Below, piece by piece: positions 1-7,969 of a stretch of 8,100 nt of DNA; the stretch's first letter is position 1; each line of letters begins with the position of its first letter. The DNA comes from Methylophilaceae bacterium (GTDB taxonomy: Bacteria > Pseudomonadota > Gammaproteobacteria > Burkholderiales > Methylophilaceae): positions 1 through 8,100 of the forward strand of contig JADGRN010000061.1 of NCBI GenBank assembly GCA_017880825.1. Direction: 5' to 3'. Made by a program: the position numbers and the translations under genes. The notes beneath the pieces were generated by a model that saw only the letters and a list, made by a program, of their open reading frames with translations, did no database searches and had not been told where the DNA came from.

Positions 1-154
1 CATGCGCAATGCTGCGGAGCGCGGCCAGACGAGCCTGCAGCCAGACCGGATCGTAGGGATCGGGGCCCGCCACCTGCTCCGTGGCAGGATCCGGGACGAT
101 CTCCTGGGCGACCAGATCGAGATAGGACGCGACCAGCGGTTCCAGTCCGTTCAT
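1..154 (-). CDS. N-terminal fragment of an unrecognised protein, cut by the left window edge
   Basis: An open frame reads leftward from ATG at 154-152 to the window edge, giving 51 residues that begin MNGLEPLVASYLDLVAQEIV and continue with an acidic, Pro-rich stretch and a helical segment containing WLQARLAALRS. It looks like genuine coding sequence: codon third positions are mostly G or C (for example CTG, GTC, GCG, GAT CTG GTC GCC) and hydrophobic and charged residues alternate as in a soluble helical protein. A purine-rich AGGTGGGGGG lies just upstream of the ATG and would serve as ribosome binding site. A second in-frame ATG at 196-194 would add 14 residues (Arg/Gly-rich), but it has a weaker site and overlaps sequence that resembles GAF coding on the other strand, so I prefer 154. 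I do not recognise the family. GC is 68% over the first 150 bases by my count, against about 54% to the right, which suggests transfer or an assembly join. Confidence 0.5.
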   Translation of the reverse strand, partial: MNGLEPLVASYLDLVAQEIVPDPATEQVAGPDPYDPVWLQARLAALRSIAH

Positions 155-213
155 GCGTCGCCCCCCACCTGGCTGTTCGCGCCGATCTGCGCTCATGCTG
201 GTCACAGCCTGTT
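155..213. other. Composition and homology breakpoint inside a GAF domain
   Basis: The plus-strand frame of the downstream GGDEF-EAL gene stays open through this stretch and to the left edge, but contains no ATG, GTG or TTG before 214. Read in that frame, bases from about 169 encode LAVRADLRSCWSQPVL, which resembles the conserved end region of GAF domains (pattern L-A-x-x-x-x-L-R-x-C-W-S-x-P). Left of about 165 the same frame turns into Arg/Pro/Asp-rich sequence typical of the antisense of a GC-rich gene. The join between the two types of sequence is therefore near 155-169. No inverted repeat, direct repeat or tRNA end is visible at the join within this window. It may be a real recombination or insertion boundary, or an assembly chimera. 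Confidence 0.5.
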
Positions 214-2046
214 TTGAATCATGCCGGCGAGGTGCTGGGATCCTTCGCGGTGTATCACCACACAGTCAGTAGGCCTAACGATGAGGAAATCGCCCTGATC
301 GAGGATTGTGCGCAACTGGCTACGCTGGCGATCGAGCATGAGCGTGCCGAGGAAGAATTACGCATTGCCGCCACTGCGTTTGAACTGCAGGAAGGCTTGA
401 TGATTACCGATGCCAAACGGGTGATCTTGCGTGTTAATGCGGCGTTCGTTGAGATGATCGGCTACAGCAGCCAGGAATTGGTGGGCAACACAGCAGCTTT
501 GTTTGATTCCGGGCGCCATGACGAGAAATTTTTCCAGAAGATGCGCGAAGCGCTCAAAACCCACAAATACTGGCGCGGCGAAATCTGGAACAAGCATAAA
601 AATGGTGTGATTTTCCCTTGCTGGATGACCATCAGCGTGGTCCCCGGCAGGAAAGGCAAAGCGGCCAGCTATGTAGCTTCGGTGGTGAACATCAGCAAGG
701 ACAAAGAGACTGAAGCGGAAATTTATCAACTGGCTTTCTATGATGTGCTGACCGGCTTGCCTAATCGCCGCATACTGCATGACCGGCTGCAGCAGGCAAT
801 GGCCACAAGCACGCGCTACAAGAATCATGGCGCAGTGCTGTTTGTGGATCTGGATAATTTCAAGACACTCAACGATACCCATGGGCATGACATCGGTGAT
901 TTGATGCTGATAGAAGTTGCGCGGCGTTTACAGGCTTGTGTGCGGGAGGGGGATACCGTGGTACGGCTGGGCGGTGATGAATTTGTGGTGATGCTGGATG
1001 GTTTGAGTGAGCAGGCGTCGCAAGCCGCAACCCAGGTTGATCTGGTCGCGGAAAAAATGTTGCAGGCGGTAAGCCGCCCTTATTTCCTGCGTGAACAGGG
1101 ACACCACATCACGCCAAGTATTGGTATTACCTTGTTCCAGGGCCGCGAACAATCAGTGGATGAATTACTCAAGCGTGCGGATACCGCGATGTATCAAGCC
1201 AAGGCCTCAGGCCGCAATTCGCTGCGCTTCTTTGATCCCGCCATGCAAAAGGCGCTGGAGGAAAGAATCCTGCTCGAGTCTGAGCTGCGCATGACATTGC
1301 AGAAAAACACTTTTGTTTTGCACTATCAGGTGCAGGTGGATGAGCATTTGAAAATAATCGGTGCGGAAGCTTTGCTACGCTGGCAGCATCCAAGACGCGG
1401 GCTGTTGGAACCCAGTCACTTTATCGCGCTGCTAGAAGAGACCGGCTTAATCGTGCCCATTGGGCATTGGGTATTGGAATCCGCCTGTAAACAACTCAAA
1501 GCCTGGGAGAAAAATCCGGCTTCCTGTGATTTGCAACTGGCGGTTAACGTAAGTGTGCGTCAGTTCCGCATTAAAAACTTTGTCAATGAAGTGCATAAGG
1601 TGCTTAACGACACCGGAGCTAATCCGGCGCGCCTGAAATTCGAACTGACCGAAAGCCTGGTTATTGACGATGTGGTGGATACGGTTGGAAAAATGCAGGC
1701 ACTGAAAAAGCTCGGCATCAGTTTCACCATTGATGATTTTGGCACGGGCTACTCTTCGCTGGCCTATTTGAAGCGCCTGCCACTGGATCAATTAAAAATA
1801 GACAAATCGTTTGTGCGCGATATCATCGTCAACAAAAATGACGCGGTCATTGTGCAAACCATCATCGGCATGGCGATTAGCCTGGGGATGGATACCCTCG
1901 CAGAGGGCGTGGAGACGGTCGAGCAACAGAATTTCCTCAGCCTTGCCGGGTGCAGGGCATATCAGGGCTATCTGTATGGTTACCCCGTACCACTGGCCGA
2001 TTTTGAACAGCAAATCAGCCGTCAGGTAATTTCTGTTTCCAGCTAA
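214..2046 (+). CDS. PAS-GGDEF-EAL c-di-GMP cyclase/phosphodiesterase, N-terminally truncated GAF
   Basis: A signalling protein that would make and/or break cyclic di-GMP. Visible domains, numbered from the TTG at 214, are: the tail of a GAF domain (1-45), a PAS domain (about 50-165), a GGDEF domain (about 170-335) and an EAL domain (about 360-600). GGDEF is intact at 253-257, with an RxxD inhibitory site (REGD, 244-247) five residues before it. The EAL domain keeps EALLRW (385-390), N445, E477, DDFGTG (507-512), K528, EGVE (564-567) and Q584, the metal and catalytic positions of active phosphodiesterases. No membrane segment or signal peptide is seen, so the product should be cytosolic. The start is doubtful: TTG is the only start codon in frame within the window, there is no clear ribosome binding site, and GAF-like coding continues upstream to about 169. 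I infer the 5' part of a longer gene has been lost or replaced. Whether it is expressed is unknown. Confidence 0.85.
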   Translation: MNHAGEVLGSFAVYHHTVSRPNDEEIALIEDCAQLATLAIEHERAEEELRIAATAFELQEGLMITDAKRVILRVNAAFVEMIGYSSQELVGNTAALFDSGRHDEKFFQKMREALKTHKYWRGEIWNKHKNGVIFPCWMTISVVPGRKGKAASYVASVVNISKDKETEAEIYQLAFYDVLTGLPNRRILHDRLQQAMATSTRYKNHGAVLFVDLDNFKTLNDTHGHDIGDLMLIEVARRLQACVREGDTVVRLGGDEFVVMLDGLSEQASQAATQVDLVAEKMLQAVSRPYFLREQGHHITPSIGITLFQGREQSVDELLKRADTAMYQAKASGRNSLRFFDPAMQKALEERILLESELRMTLQKNTFVLHYQVQVDEHLKIIGAEALLRWQHPRRGLLEPSHFIALLEETGLIVPIGHWVLESACKQLKAWEKNPASCDLQLAVNVSVRQFRIKNFVNEVHKVLNDTGANPARLKFELTESLVIDDVVDTVGKMQALKKLGISFTIDDFGTGYSSLAYLKRLPLDQLKIDKSFVRDIIVNKNDAVIVQTIIGMAISLGMDTLAEGVETVEQQNFLSLAGCRAYQGYLYGYPVPLADFEQQISRQVISVSS

Positions 2047-2101
2047 TTGCCTCTATGGGGCTTTCGCTTAACGTCAATTCCGGCGAGAATGGCGAAGTTT
2101 T

Positions 2102-2115
2102 TTGACTTGAATCAA
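2102..2115 (+). promoter_or_regulatory. FNR/ANR-like box upstream of fabA
   Basis: The 14 bases TTGACTTGAATCAA match the FNR/ANR/DNR consensus TTGAT-N4-ATCAA at nine of ten defined positions. The site ends four bases before the fabA ATG. A TATACT hexamer at 2138-2143 would place a class II start near 2150, with the box centred at about -41.5, but that start would lie inside fabA and no in-frame start codon follows before the conserved region. The site would therefore fit better as a repressor site or as chance. An oxygen-responsive switch on oxygen-independent unsaturated fatty acid synthesis would make biological sense; that is inference. Confidence 0.35.
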
Positions 2116-2119
2116 AATA

Positions 2120-2644
2120 ATGCAAAAACAATCTGGTTATACTTTCGATGAACTTCTTGCCTGTGGTCGCGGTGAATTATTCGGCACGGGCAACGCGCAG
2201 CTACCTTTGCCGCCGATGCTGATGTTTGACCGGATAATCTCGATTCGTGAGGGCGATGGCAGGTTTGGCAAAGGTAGTATCGTCGCCGAACTCGATGTCC
2301 GGCCAGATTTATGGTTCTTTGATTGTCATTTTCAGGGCGATCCGGTGATGCCCGGCTGCCTGGGAGTGGATGCATTGTGGCAATTGGTCGGTTTTTACCT
2401 GGGCTGGATGGGTGGCCCTGGCCATGGACGTGCCTTGGGTGCGGGCGAGGTAAAATTTACCGGGCAGGTCACACCGGATTGCAAAAAAGTAACATACCAC
2501 ATCGATATTAAACGGCTAATCATGCGTAAATTATTTATGGGCATTGCCGATGGGCGTATGGAAGTCGACGGCAAAGTGATCTATACCGTGAGAGACTTGC
2601 GCGTGGGTTTGTTTACCAATACCCAGGTCTTGCAGGGAGGCTGA
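2120..2644 (+). CDS. fabA: 3-hydroxydecanoyl-ACP dehydratase/isomerase FabA
   Basis: FabA dehydrates 3-hydroxydecanoyl-ACP to trans-2-decenoyl-ACP and isomerises it to cis-3-decenoyl-ACP, the branch point for oxygen-independent unsaturated fatty acid synthesis in the cytosol. The 174 residues match the usual length (about 172). The catalytic pair is present with the same numbering as the E. coli enzyme: H70 in WFFDCHF and D84 in [10 protein letters not shown]. Other family signatures are CGRGELFG near the N-terminus, GDPVMPG (73-79) and the GEVKFTGQV segment. The ATG at 2120 is fixed by an in-frame TGA at 2108-2110 with no other standard start between, yet no Shine-Dalgarno sequence precedes it; upstream bases are AT-rich. 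It is the first gene of the run ending in hemB and is followed after one base by fabB, its functional partner. Identification is very secure. Confidence 0.97.
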   Translation: MQKQSGYTFDELLACGRGELFGTGNAQLPLPPMLMFDRIISIREGDGRFGKGSIVAELDVRPDLWFFDCHFQGDPVMPGCLGVDALWQLVGFYLGWMGGPGHGRALGAGEVKFTGQVTPDCKKVTYHIDIKRLIMRKLFMGIADGRMEVDGKVIYTVRDLRVGLFTNTQVLQGG

Positions 2645-2645
2645 T

Positions 2646-3878
2646 ATGCGGCGTGTGGTGATTTCAGGCTTAGGTATCGTATCCAGTCTGGGCAATAACA
2701 AGGCAGAGGTGCTGGATAGCCTTCGTGAAGGCCGCTCAGGCATCACATTTCAGCAGGAATATGCTGATATGGGCTTGCGTTCGCACGTGGCAGGCTCCAT
2801 CAAGAACCTGAACGTGCAGGAACTGATAGACCGCAAACTCATGCGTTTCATGGCCAAAGGCCACGCCTACGCCTGGATTGCCATGCAGGAGGCCATAGCC
2901 GACGCTGGTTTGCCGCCGGAGTCAGTGTCCAATATTCGTAGCGGGCTGATAGTGGGCGCGGGCGGCACCTCCACCGAGAGCATGCTGGAAGGCACCGATA
3001 CCTTGCGTGAAAAAGGCATCCGCCGTGTAGGCCCGTATATGGTGACTAAAACCATGTCGAGTGGGGTGGCGGCCTGCCTGGCCACCGGCGCGCAGATCAA
3101 GGGCGTCAACTACGGCATCAGTTCGGCCTGTTCCACCAGTGCACATTGTATTGGTGCTGGCGTGGAGCAAATCCAGATGGGCAAGCAGGATATTGTGTTT
3201 GCAGGCGGCGCAGAAGAAGAGCACTGGACCATGGCTTTCCTGTTCGACGCGATGGGTGCGCTGTCCAGCAAATACAACGATGCGCCAGACAAAGCTTCGC
3301 GCGCTTATGATGCCAGCCGCGATGGCTTCGTCATCTCCGGTGGCGGCGGTATTGTGGTGCTGGAAGAATACGAACACGCCAAGGCGCGTGGTGCCAAGAT
3401 TTACGCTGAAGTGGTCGGCTACGGCGCCACTTCAGATGGCTACGACATGGTCGCACCTTCCGGCGAAGGCGCTGTGCGCTGCATGCAGATGGCGCTGCAA
3501 GGTGTGGAGGGGGGCATTGATTACATCAATACCCACGGTACCAGCACGCCGGTGGGCGATGTGAAAGAGCTGGAGGCCATTCGCGAGGTGTTTGGTAAAA
3601 ATGCATATGGCAAGCTGCCGCACATTGCTTCCACCAAGTCCCTGTCTGGCCATGCGCTGGGGGCGGCGGGTGTGAACGAGGTGATTTATACGCTGCTGAT
3701 GATGGAAAACAATTTCATTGCCGCTTCTGCCAATATAGAAACGCTGGACCCGGCGGCAGAAGGCTTGCCCATCGTGCGCAAGAAAATAGACGATATCAGG
3801 ATTCAAACTGCACTTTCCAACAGCTTTGGCTTTGGCGGCACCAATGCCACGCTCACCCTTTCCACGCGCGGTTTGTAA
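2646..3878 (+). CDS. fabB: Beta-ketoacyl-ACP synthase I FabB
   Basis: FabB condenses malonyl-ACP with acyl-ACP and, uniquely among the elongating synthases, extends the cis-3-decenoyl-ACP made by FabA, so it is needed for unsaturated fatty acids. The 410-residue product matches the KAS I length. The thiolase-fold catalytic triad is visible: C162 in [13 protein letters not shown]298 in [11 protein letters not shown] and H336 in [11 protein letters not shown], plus the conserved K331. The C-terminal [12 protein letters not shown] loop is intact. The choice of KAS I over KAS II (FabF) rests on the close resemblance to E. coli FabB in stretches such as [20 protein letters not shown] and on the pairing with fabA. 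The start ATG is preceded at five bases by GGGAGG, which lies inside the end of fabA, indicating translational coupling. The stop is followed nine bases later by trpG. Confidence 0.96.
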   Translation: MRRVVISGLGIVSSLGNNKAEVLDSLREGRSGITFQQEYADMGLRSHVAGSIKNLNVQELIDRKLMRFMAKGHAYAWIAMQEAIADAGLPPESVSNIRSGLIVGAGGTSTESMLEGTDTLREKGIRRVGPYMVTKTMSSGVAACLATGAQIKGVNYGISSACSTSAHCIGAGVEQIQMGKQDIVFAGGAEEEHWTMAFLFDAMGALSSKYNDAPDKASRAYDASRDGFVISGGGGIVVLEEYEHAKARGAKIYAEVVGYGATSDGYDMVAPSGEGAVRCMQMALQGVEGGIDYINTHGTSTPVGDVKELEAIREVFGKNAYGKLPHIASTKSLSGHALGAAGVNEVIYTLLMMENNFIAASANIETLDPAAEGLPIVRKKIDDIRIQTALSNSFGFGGTNATLTLSTRGL

Positions 3879-3887
3879 GGGTTTTCC

Positions 3888-4454
3888 ATGTTGTTGATGA
3901 TCGATAACTACGATTCCTTCACCTATAATCTGGTGCAATATCTGGGCGAGCTGGGGCAGGATGTGCGCGTTTACCGCAATGACGAGATTGACCTGGCCAA
4001 AATTGCACAACTCAAGCCGCGCCATATCGTTATTTCCCCCGGCCCTTGCACACCGAACGAGGCGGGCATCTCGGTGCCACTGATTCACGAGTTTTCCGGC
4101 AAGATTCCCATTCTCGGTGTCTGTCTCGGCCACCAGAGCATAGGCCAGGCATTCGGTGGCCATATTGTTCACGCCAAACAACTGATGCACGGCAAGACTT
4201 CGCTGATTCACCACAATAATATGGGCGTGTTCAAGGATTTGCCCAATCCTTTCACCGCGACGCGTTATCACTCGCTGGTGATTGAGCGCGAAACCCTTCC
4301 CGATTGTCTGGAAATCACCGCCTGGACTGACGATGGCGAGATCATGGGGGTGCGTCACAAAACCTTGCCTATCGAAGGTGTGCAGTTCCACCCGGAATCC
4401 ATACTGACCGAGTACGGCCACGAGCTGCTTGACAATTTTCTCAAGGCTTATTGA
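3888..4454 (+). CDS. trpG: Anthranilate synthase glutamine amidotransferase subunit TrpG (possibly also PabA)
   Basis: TrpG hydrolyses glutamine and channels ammonia to TrpE, which converts chorismate to anthranilate, the first committed step to tryptophan. The 188 residues form a single class I amidotransferase domain of normal length. The catalytic triad is complete: C79 in GVCLGHQ, and H168 and E170 in GVQFHPES. The N-terminal [12 protein letters not shown] and the oxyanion-region [10 protein letters not shown] (51-60) are typical. AAGGG overlapping the fabB stop serves as ribosome binding site. TrpG and PabA (folate synthesis) are hard to separate by sequence, and one protein often serves both; the downstream trpD and trpC favour TrpG. 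The usual partner gene trpE is not adjacent: fabB occupies that place, so the partner must be encoded elsewhere. Confidence 0.93.
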   Translation: MLLMIDNYDSFTYNLVQYLGELGQDVRVYRNDEIDLAKIAQLKPRHIVISPGPCTPNEAGISVPLIHEFSGKIPILGVCLGHQSIGQAFGGHIVHAKQLMHGKTSLIHHNNMGVFKDLPNPFTATRYHSLVIERETLPDCLEITAWTDDGEIMGVRHKTLPIEGVQFHPESILTEYGHELLDNFLKAY

Positions 4455-5482
4455 TGGAGCTGTTGTTTAGGGACGCCTTGCAAAGTCTTATTGACCGGAA
4501 AGACTTCACGCACGAGCAAATGTTAGCTGTGATGCGTCAGGTGATGAGTGGTGAATTAACGCCGGTACAGATAGCCAGCCTGTTGGTTGGTTTGCGCATG
4601 AAGGGCGAAACGGTGGCTGAAATCTCCGCTGCAGCTGAAGTCATGCGTGAGCTGTCCAGCAAAGTCAGCGTCAAGGATGGCGCGCATCTCATCGACACCT
4701 GCGGCACCGGCGGCGATGGTATACAGACGTTTAATGTGTCTACTGTCAGTGCTTTTGTCGCCGCGGCGGCTGGCGCCAGAGTAGCCAAGCATGGCGGGCG
4801 TTCGGTGTCATCCACCTGTGGCAGCGCCGATGTGCTGGAAGCGCTGGGGATGAACGTGAATCTGACCCCAGCACAGGTCGCCAAATGTGTGGATGAAATC
4901 GGCATCGGCTTCATGTTTGCGCCTAACCATCACAGCGCGATGCGGCATGCAGCGCCAGTGCGGTGCGAACTTGGTGTACGCACTTTGTTCAATTTGCTTG
5001 GCCCTCTCACCAATCCCGCAGGTGCAAAGCGGCAGGTCATGGGCGTTTTTCACCGCGACCTCACTGGCTTGCTTGCCCGCGTATTGCAACGTCTAGGCAG
5101 TGAGCATGTGCTGGTGGTGCATGGTGCGGATGGTATGGATGAAATCTCGTTTGCTGGTGACACCTATGTGGCTGAGCTGAAAGATGGTCAAGTCAAAGAA
5201 TATGTGTTGAATCCGCAGCAGTTTGGTTTGCCTTTGCATGATGTGCAGAGTATCCGAGTGCAAAATGCTGAACAATCCAGACAAATAGCACTGGCGGTGC
5301 TGGCCGGTGAAACAGGCCCGGCGCGCGATATCGTATTGCTCAATGCTGGCGCCGCGATTTATGTTGCGGGTTTAGTGGCGAATCTGACAGCAGGCATAGC
5401 ATGCGCAAGCCGTGTGATTGATAGTGGTGATGCAAAAAACAAACTGCAACAGCTGATTGTCTTATCTCAGCAGATGAGCTAA
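4454..5482 (+). CDS. trpD: Anthranilate phosphoribosyltransferase TrpD
   Basis: TrpD transfers phosphoribose from PRPP to anthranilate, giving phosphoribosylanthranilate. From ATG at 4454 the product has 342 residues, the usual length for the unfused enzyme. Visible family motifs are the glycine-rich PRPP-binding GTGGDG (84-89), KHGGRSVSS (112-120), an NHHSAMRHAAPVR segment ending at R170 (anthranilate binding), NLLGPLTNPA (180-189) and the metal-binding DE pair at 229-230 in HGADGMDEIS. I chose ATG 4454 over the TTG one codon earlier. It shares one base with the trpG stop (TGATG), a classic coupled arrangement, and AAGG lies seven bases upstream. trpC follows after three bases. Nothing is missing or odd in the protein. 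Confidence 0.96.
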   Translation: MELLFRDALQSLIDRKDFTHEQMLAVMRQVMSGELTPVQIASLLVGLRMKGETVAEISAAAEVMRELSSKVSVKDGAHLIDTCGTGGDGIQTFNVSTVSAFVAAAAGARVAKHGGRSVSSTCGSADVLEALGMNVNLTPAQVAKCVDEIGIGFMFAPNHHSAMRHAAPVRCELGVRTLFNLLGPLTNPAGAKRQVMGVFHRDLTGLLARVLQRLGSEHVLVVHGADGMDEISFAGDTYVAELKDGQVKEYVLNPQQFGLPLHDVQSIRVQNAEQSRQIALAVLAGETGPARDIVLLNAGAAIYVAGLVANLTAGIACASRVIDSGDAKNKLQQLIVLSQQMS

Positions 5483-5485
5483 ATC

Positions 5486-6277
5486 ATGCCTGACATTCTC
5501 AATAAAATTCTCAAAACCAAACACGCCGAAGTTGCGGCAGCGATGGCTGCCAAGCCGCTTGCCGAGATGCGTGAAGAGGCCTTCGCTGTGCCGGACCCGC
5601 GTGATTTTGCTGGTAGCATTCACGCCAAAATAGTGGCAGACAAACCAGCCGTGATTGCCGAGATTAAAAAAGCCAGCCCGTCAAAAGGGGTGATTCGTGC
5701 AGACTTTCGCCCGGCGGATATCGCCAAAAGTTACGAAAAAGGCGGCGCAGCATGTTTATCGGTGTTAACCGATGAACAGTATTTTCAGGGACATGCCAAT
5801 CATCTTAAAGAAGCGCGCAAGGCCTGCAAGCTGCCCGTGTTGCGTAAGGATTTTATGATTGCGCCGTATCAGGTATACGAGGCCCGTGCGATGGGCGCAG
5901 ATTGCATTTTACTCATCGTGGCGGCACTGGATTTAGCGCGCATGCGCGAACTGGAGACTATCGCCCATGGCCTTGGTATGGCCGTGCTGGTGGAAGTGCA
6001 TGATGGCGAAGAGCTGGATTTGGCCTTGCAGCTGGAAACGCCGCTGATAGGCATCAACAATCGTAATTTGCGCAGTTTCGAGGTGACGCTGGATACGACG
6101 CTGGGCTTGCTTGAGCACATTCCTGAAGATCGCTGTGTGGTTACGGAATCGGGTATTTTTACCGCTGAGGATGTGGCACTGATGCGGCGTAATCACGTAC
6201 ACGCATTCCTGGTGGGCGAGGCATTCATGCGCCAGCCTGATCCGGGCGCAGAGCTTGCCCGAGTTTTTTCTTTATGA
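5486..6277 (+). CDS. trpC: Indole-3-glycerol phosphate synthase TrpC (monofunctional)
   Basis: TrpC closes the indole ring, converting carboxyphenylamino-deoxyribulose phosphate to indole-3-glycerol phosphate with loss of CO2 and water. The 263 residues make one TIM barrel, so TrpF is not fused to it as it is in E. coli. Active-site residues known from the Sulfolobus enzyme can be placed: E59 and K61 in [12 protein letters not shown]64, K121 in LRKDF, E170 in LVEVHD, N191 and R193 in INNRNL, and S222 in TESGI. The ribosome binding site is weak (GAG about eight bases upstream), and the start lies three bases after the trpD stop, so translation is probably coupled. trpF, expected next in the pathway, is absent here; hemB follows after 19 bases. 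Confidence 0.96.
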   Translation: MPDILNKILKTKHAEVAAAMAAKPLAEMREEAFAVPDPRDFAGSIHAKIVADKPAVIAEIKKASPSKGVIRADFRPADIAKSYEKGGAACLSVLTDEQYFQGHANHLKEARKACKLPVLRKDFMIAPYQVYEARAMGADCILLIVAALDLARMRELETIAHGLGMAVLVEVHDGEELDLALQLETPLIGINNRNLRSFEVTLDTTLGLLEHIPEDRCVVTESGIFTAEDVALMRRNHVHAFLVGEAFMRQPDPGAELARVFSL

Positions 6278-6287
6278 GATTGCTTAA

Positions 6288-7315
<1,028 letters not shown>

Positions 7316-7317
7316 GA

Positions 7318-7953
7318 TTAGGCCACTGATGCTTGCATCAAGGCCAGCAGGCTTTGGGTATCAGCCTTGGCAGAATTACTACCGGTGACCGTGCTTTTGA
7401 TGGCAGTGCGTATGTCATCCACATCAAACACACTCAGTTTAATCAGTCCGTTTGGCCCTTCCAGTGTAAAGACTGGCACCTTTTTTCGGTCACTGCCTTT
7501 TTTGTCACTACTTTTCTTATCATTACCGGTTCGATAAGACTTCTCGTCCATTTCATATGGCACTTGGCTATTCAGCAAAAATATTTCTACGTCTTTCAAG
7601 CTGTCAGCAAAAAGGTGGATGTTGGTTTCGGCAATGCGGCCAGCCGTACCATCAAGCACAGCTCCGGTTAAATAAGGGCTGAATTTCTCCAGCATTTGCA
7701 TGACTACCAAGGCATCTGCGCGAAGCCGCCGCAGATTTTCTGGCTGGTCTTCACTATGGTAGAGATCGTGAAAGAGTTTAACTTCTTCTTCTACTTCGGC
7801 ATTGGTGGGCAGGCAATTAATATCATTTGCCCCTAGTTGTCGTGCCGCCTTGCGCTTGGCATAGGCGAAGTCGGCAATGCCCTCCTCTGCCATCATGCGA
7901 GCTGCATGTTGGGCAATCAGTTGACGCTGCCTGCCGCTGCTGTCTTTTGCCAT
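7318..7953 (-). CDS. Conserved hypothetical protein, possible nucleotidyltransferase-like fold
   Basis: A 211-residue soluble protein starting at ATG 7953 and ending in TAA (complement of 7318-7320). I recognise the style of a betaproteobacterial hypothetical family but no named function. Visible parts: a charged, Ala-rich N-terminal helix (about 1-40, with AYAKRKAARQLG), a second helical region (about 52-92), then LTGAVLDGTAGRIAETNIHLFAD (95-117), which resembles the beta-strand/loop arrangement of minimal nucleotidyltransferases but lacks a clear GS-x-DxD catalytic motif. A Lys/Ser/Asp-rich tandem insert at about 145-159 separates this from a C-terminal beta-rich segment (VPVFTLEG, LSVFDVDD). 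There are no membrane segments or signal peptide. The ribosome binding site is weak (GTGAG six bases upstream; AGGGG at about 15). It begins 16 bases after the stop of the upstream minus-strand gene, suggesting co-transcription, and converges on hemB. The function is unknown and the nucleotidyltransferase link is tentative. Confidence 0.8.
   Translation of the reverse strand: MAKDSSGRQRQLIAQHAARMMAEEGIADFAYAKRKAARQLGANDINCLPTNAEVEEEVKLFHDLYHSEDQPENLRRLRADALVVMQMLEKFSPYLTGAVLDGTAGRIAETNIHLFADSLKDVEIFLLNSQVPYEMDEKSYRTGNDKKSSDKKGSDRKKVPVFTLEGPNGLIKLSVFDVDDIRTAIKSTVTGSNSAKADTQSLLALMQASVA
7477..7521 (-). repeat. Three imperfect 15-base tandem units inside the hypothetical gene
   Basis: Read on the minus strand, the units encode DKKSS, DKKGS and DRKKV (residues 145-159). 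The first two differ at only a few bases and the third is more diverged. The stretch adds a basic, disordered loop to the protein without breaking its frame. It may vary in copy number between strains through slippage. Confidence 0.55.
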
Positions 7954-7969
7954 TTTGGTCTCACAACCC

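Noticed and set aside
2..217. Plus-strand 71-codon open frame at the left edge
   Set aside because: It overlaps the minus-strand coding fragment, has no ribosome binding site, and its Arg/Asp/Gly-rich product lacks any motif; the minus-strand reading has the better codon pattern.
358..888. Minus-strand open frame of 176 codons opposite the PAS and GGDEF domains
   Set aside because: The plus strand here encodes clear PAS and GGDEF homology; the reverse reading is His-rich and featureless.
2102..2143. TTGACT (2102-2107) with TATACT (2138-2143) as a sigma-70 promoter
   Set aside because: The spacing is 30 bases, far from 17, and TATACT lies inside fabA where it simply encodes Tyr-Thr. I could not find a convincing -35/-10 pair in 2047-2119.
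3432..4421. Long minus-strand open frame of 329 codons across fabB and trpG
   Set aside because: It is antisense to two enzymes with full catalytic motifs and correct lengths. Its His/Gln/Arg-rich product looks like a reverse-strand shadow and it has no recognisable family.
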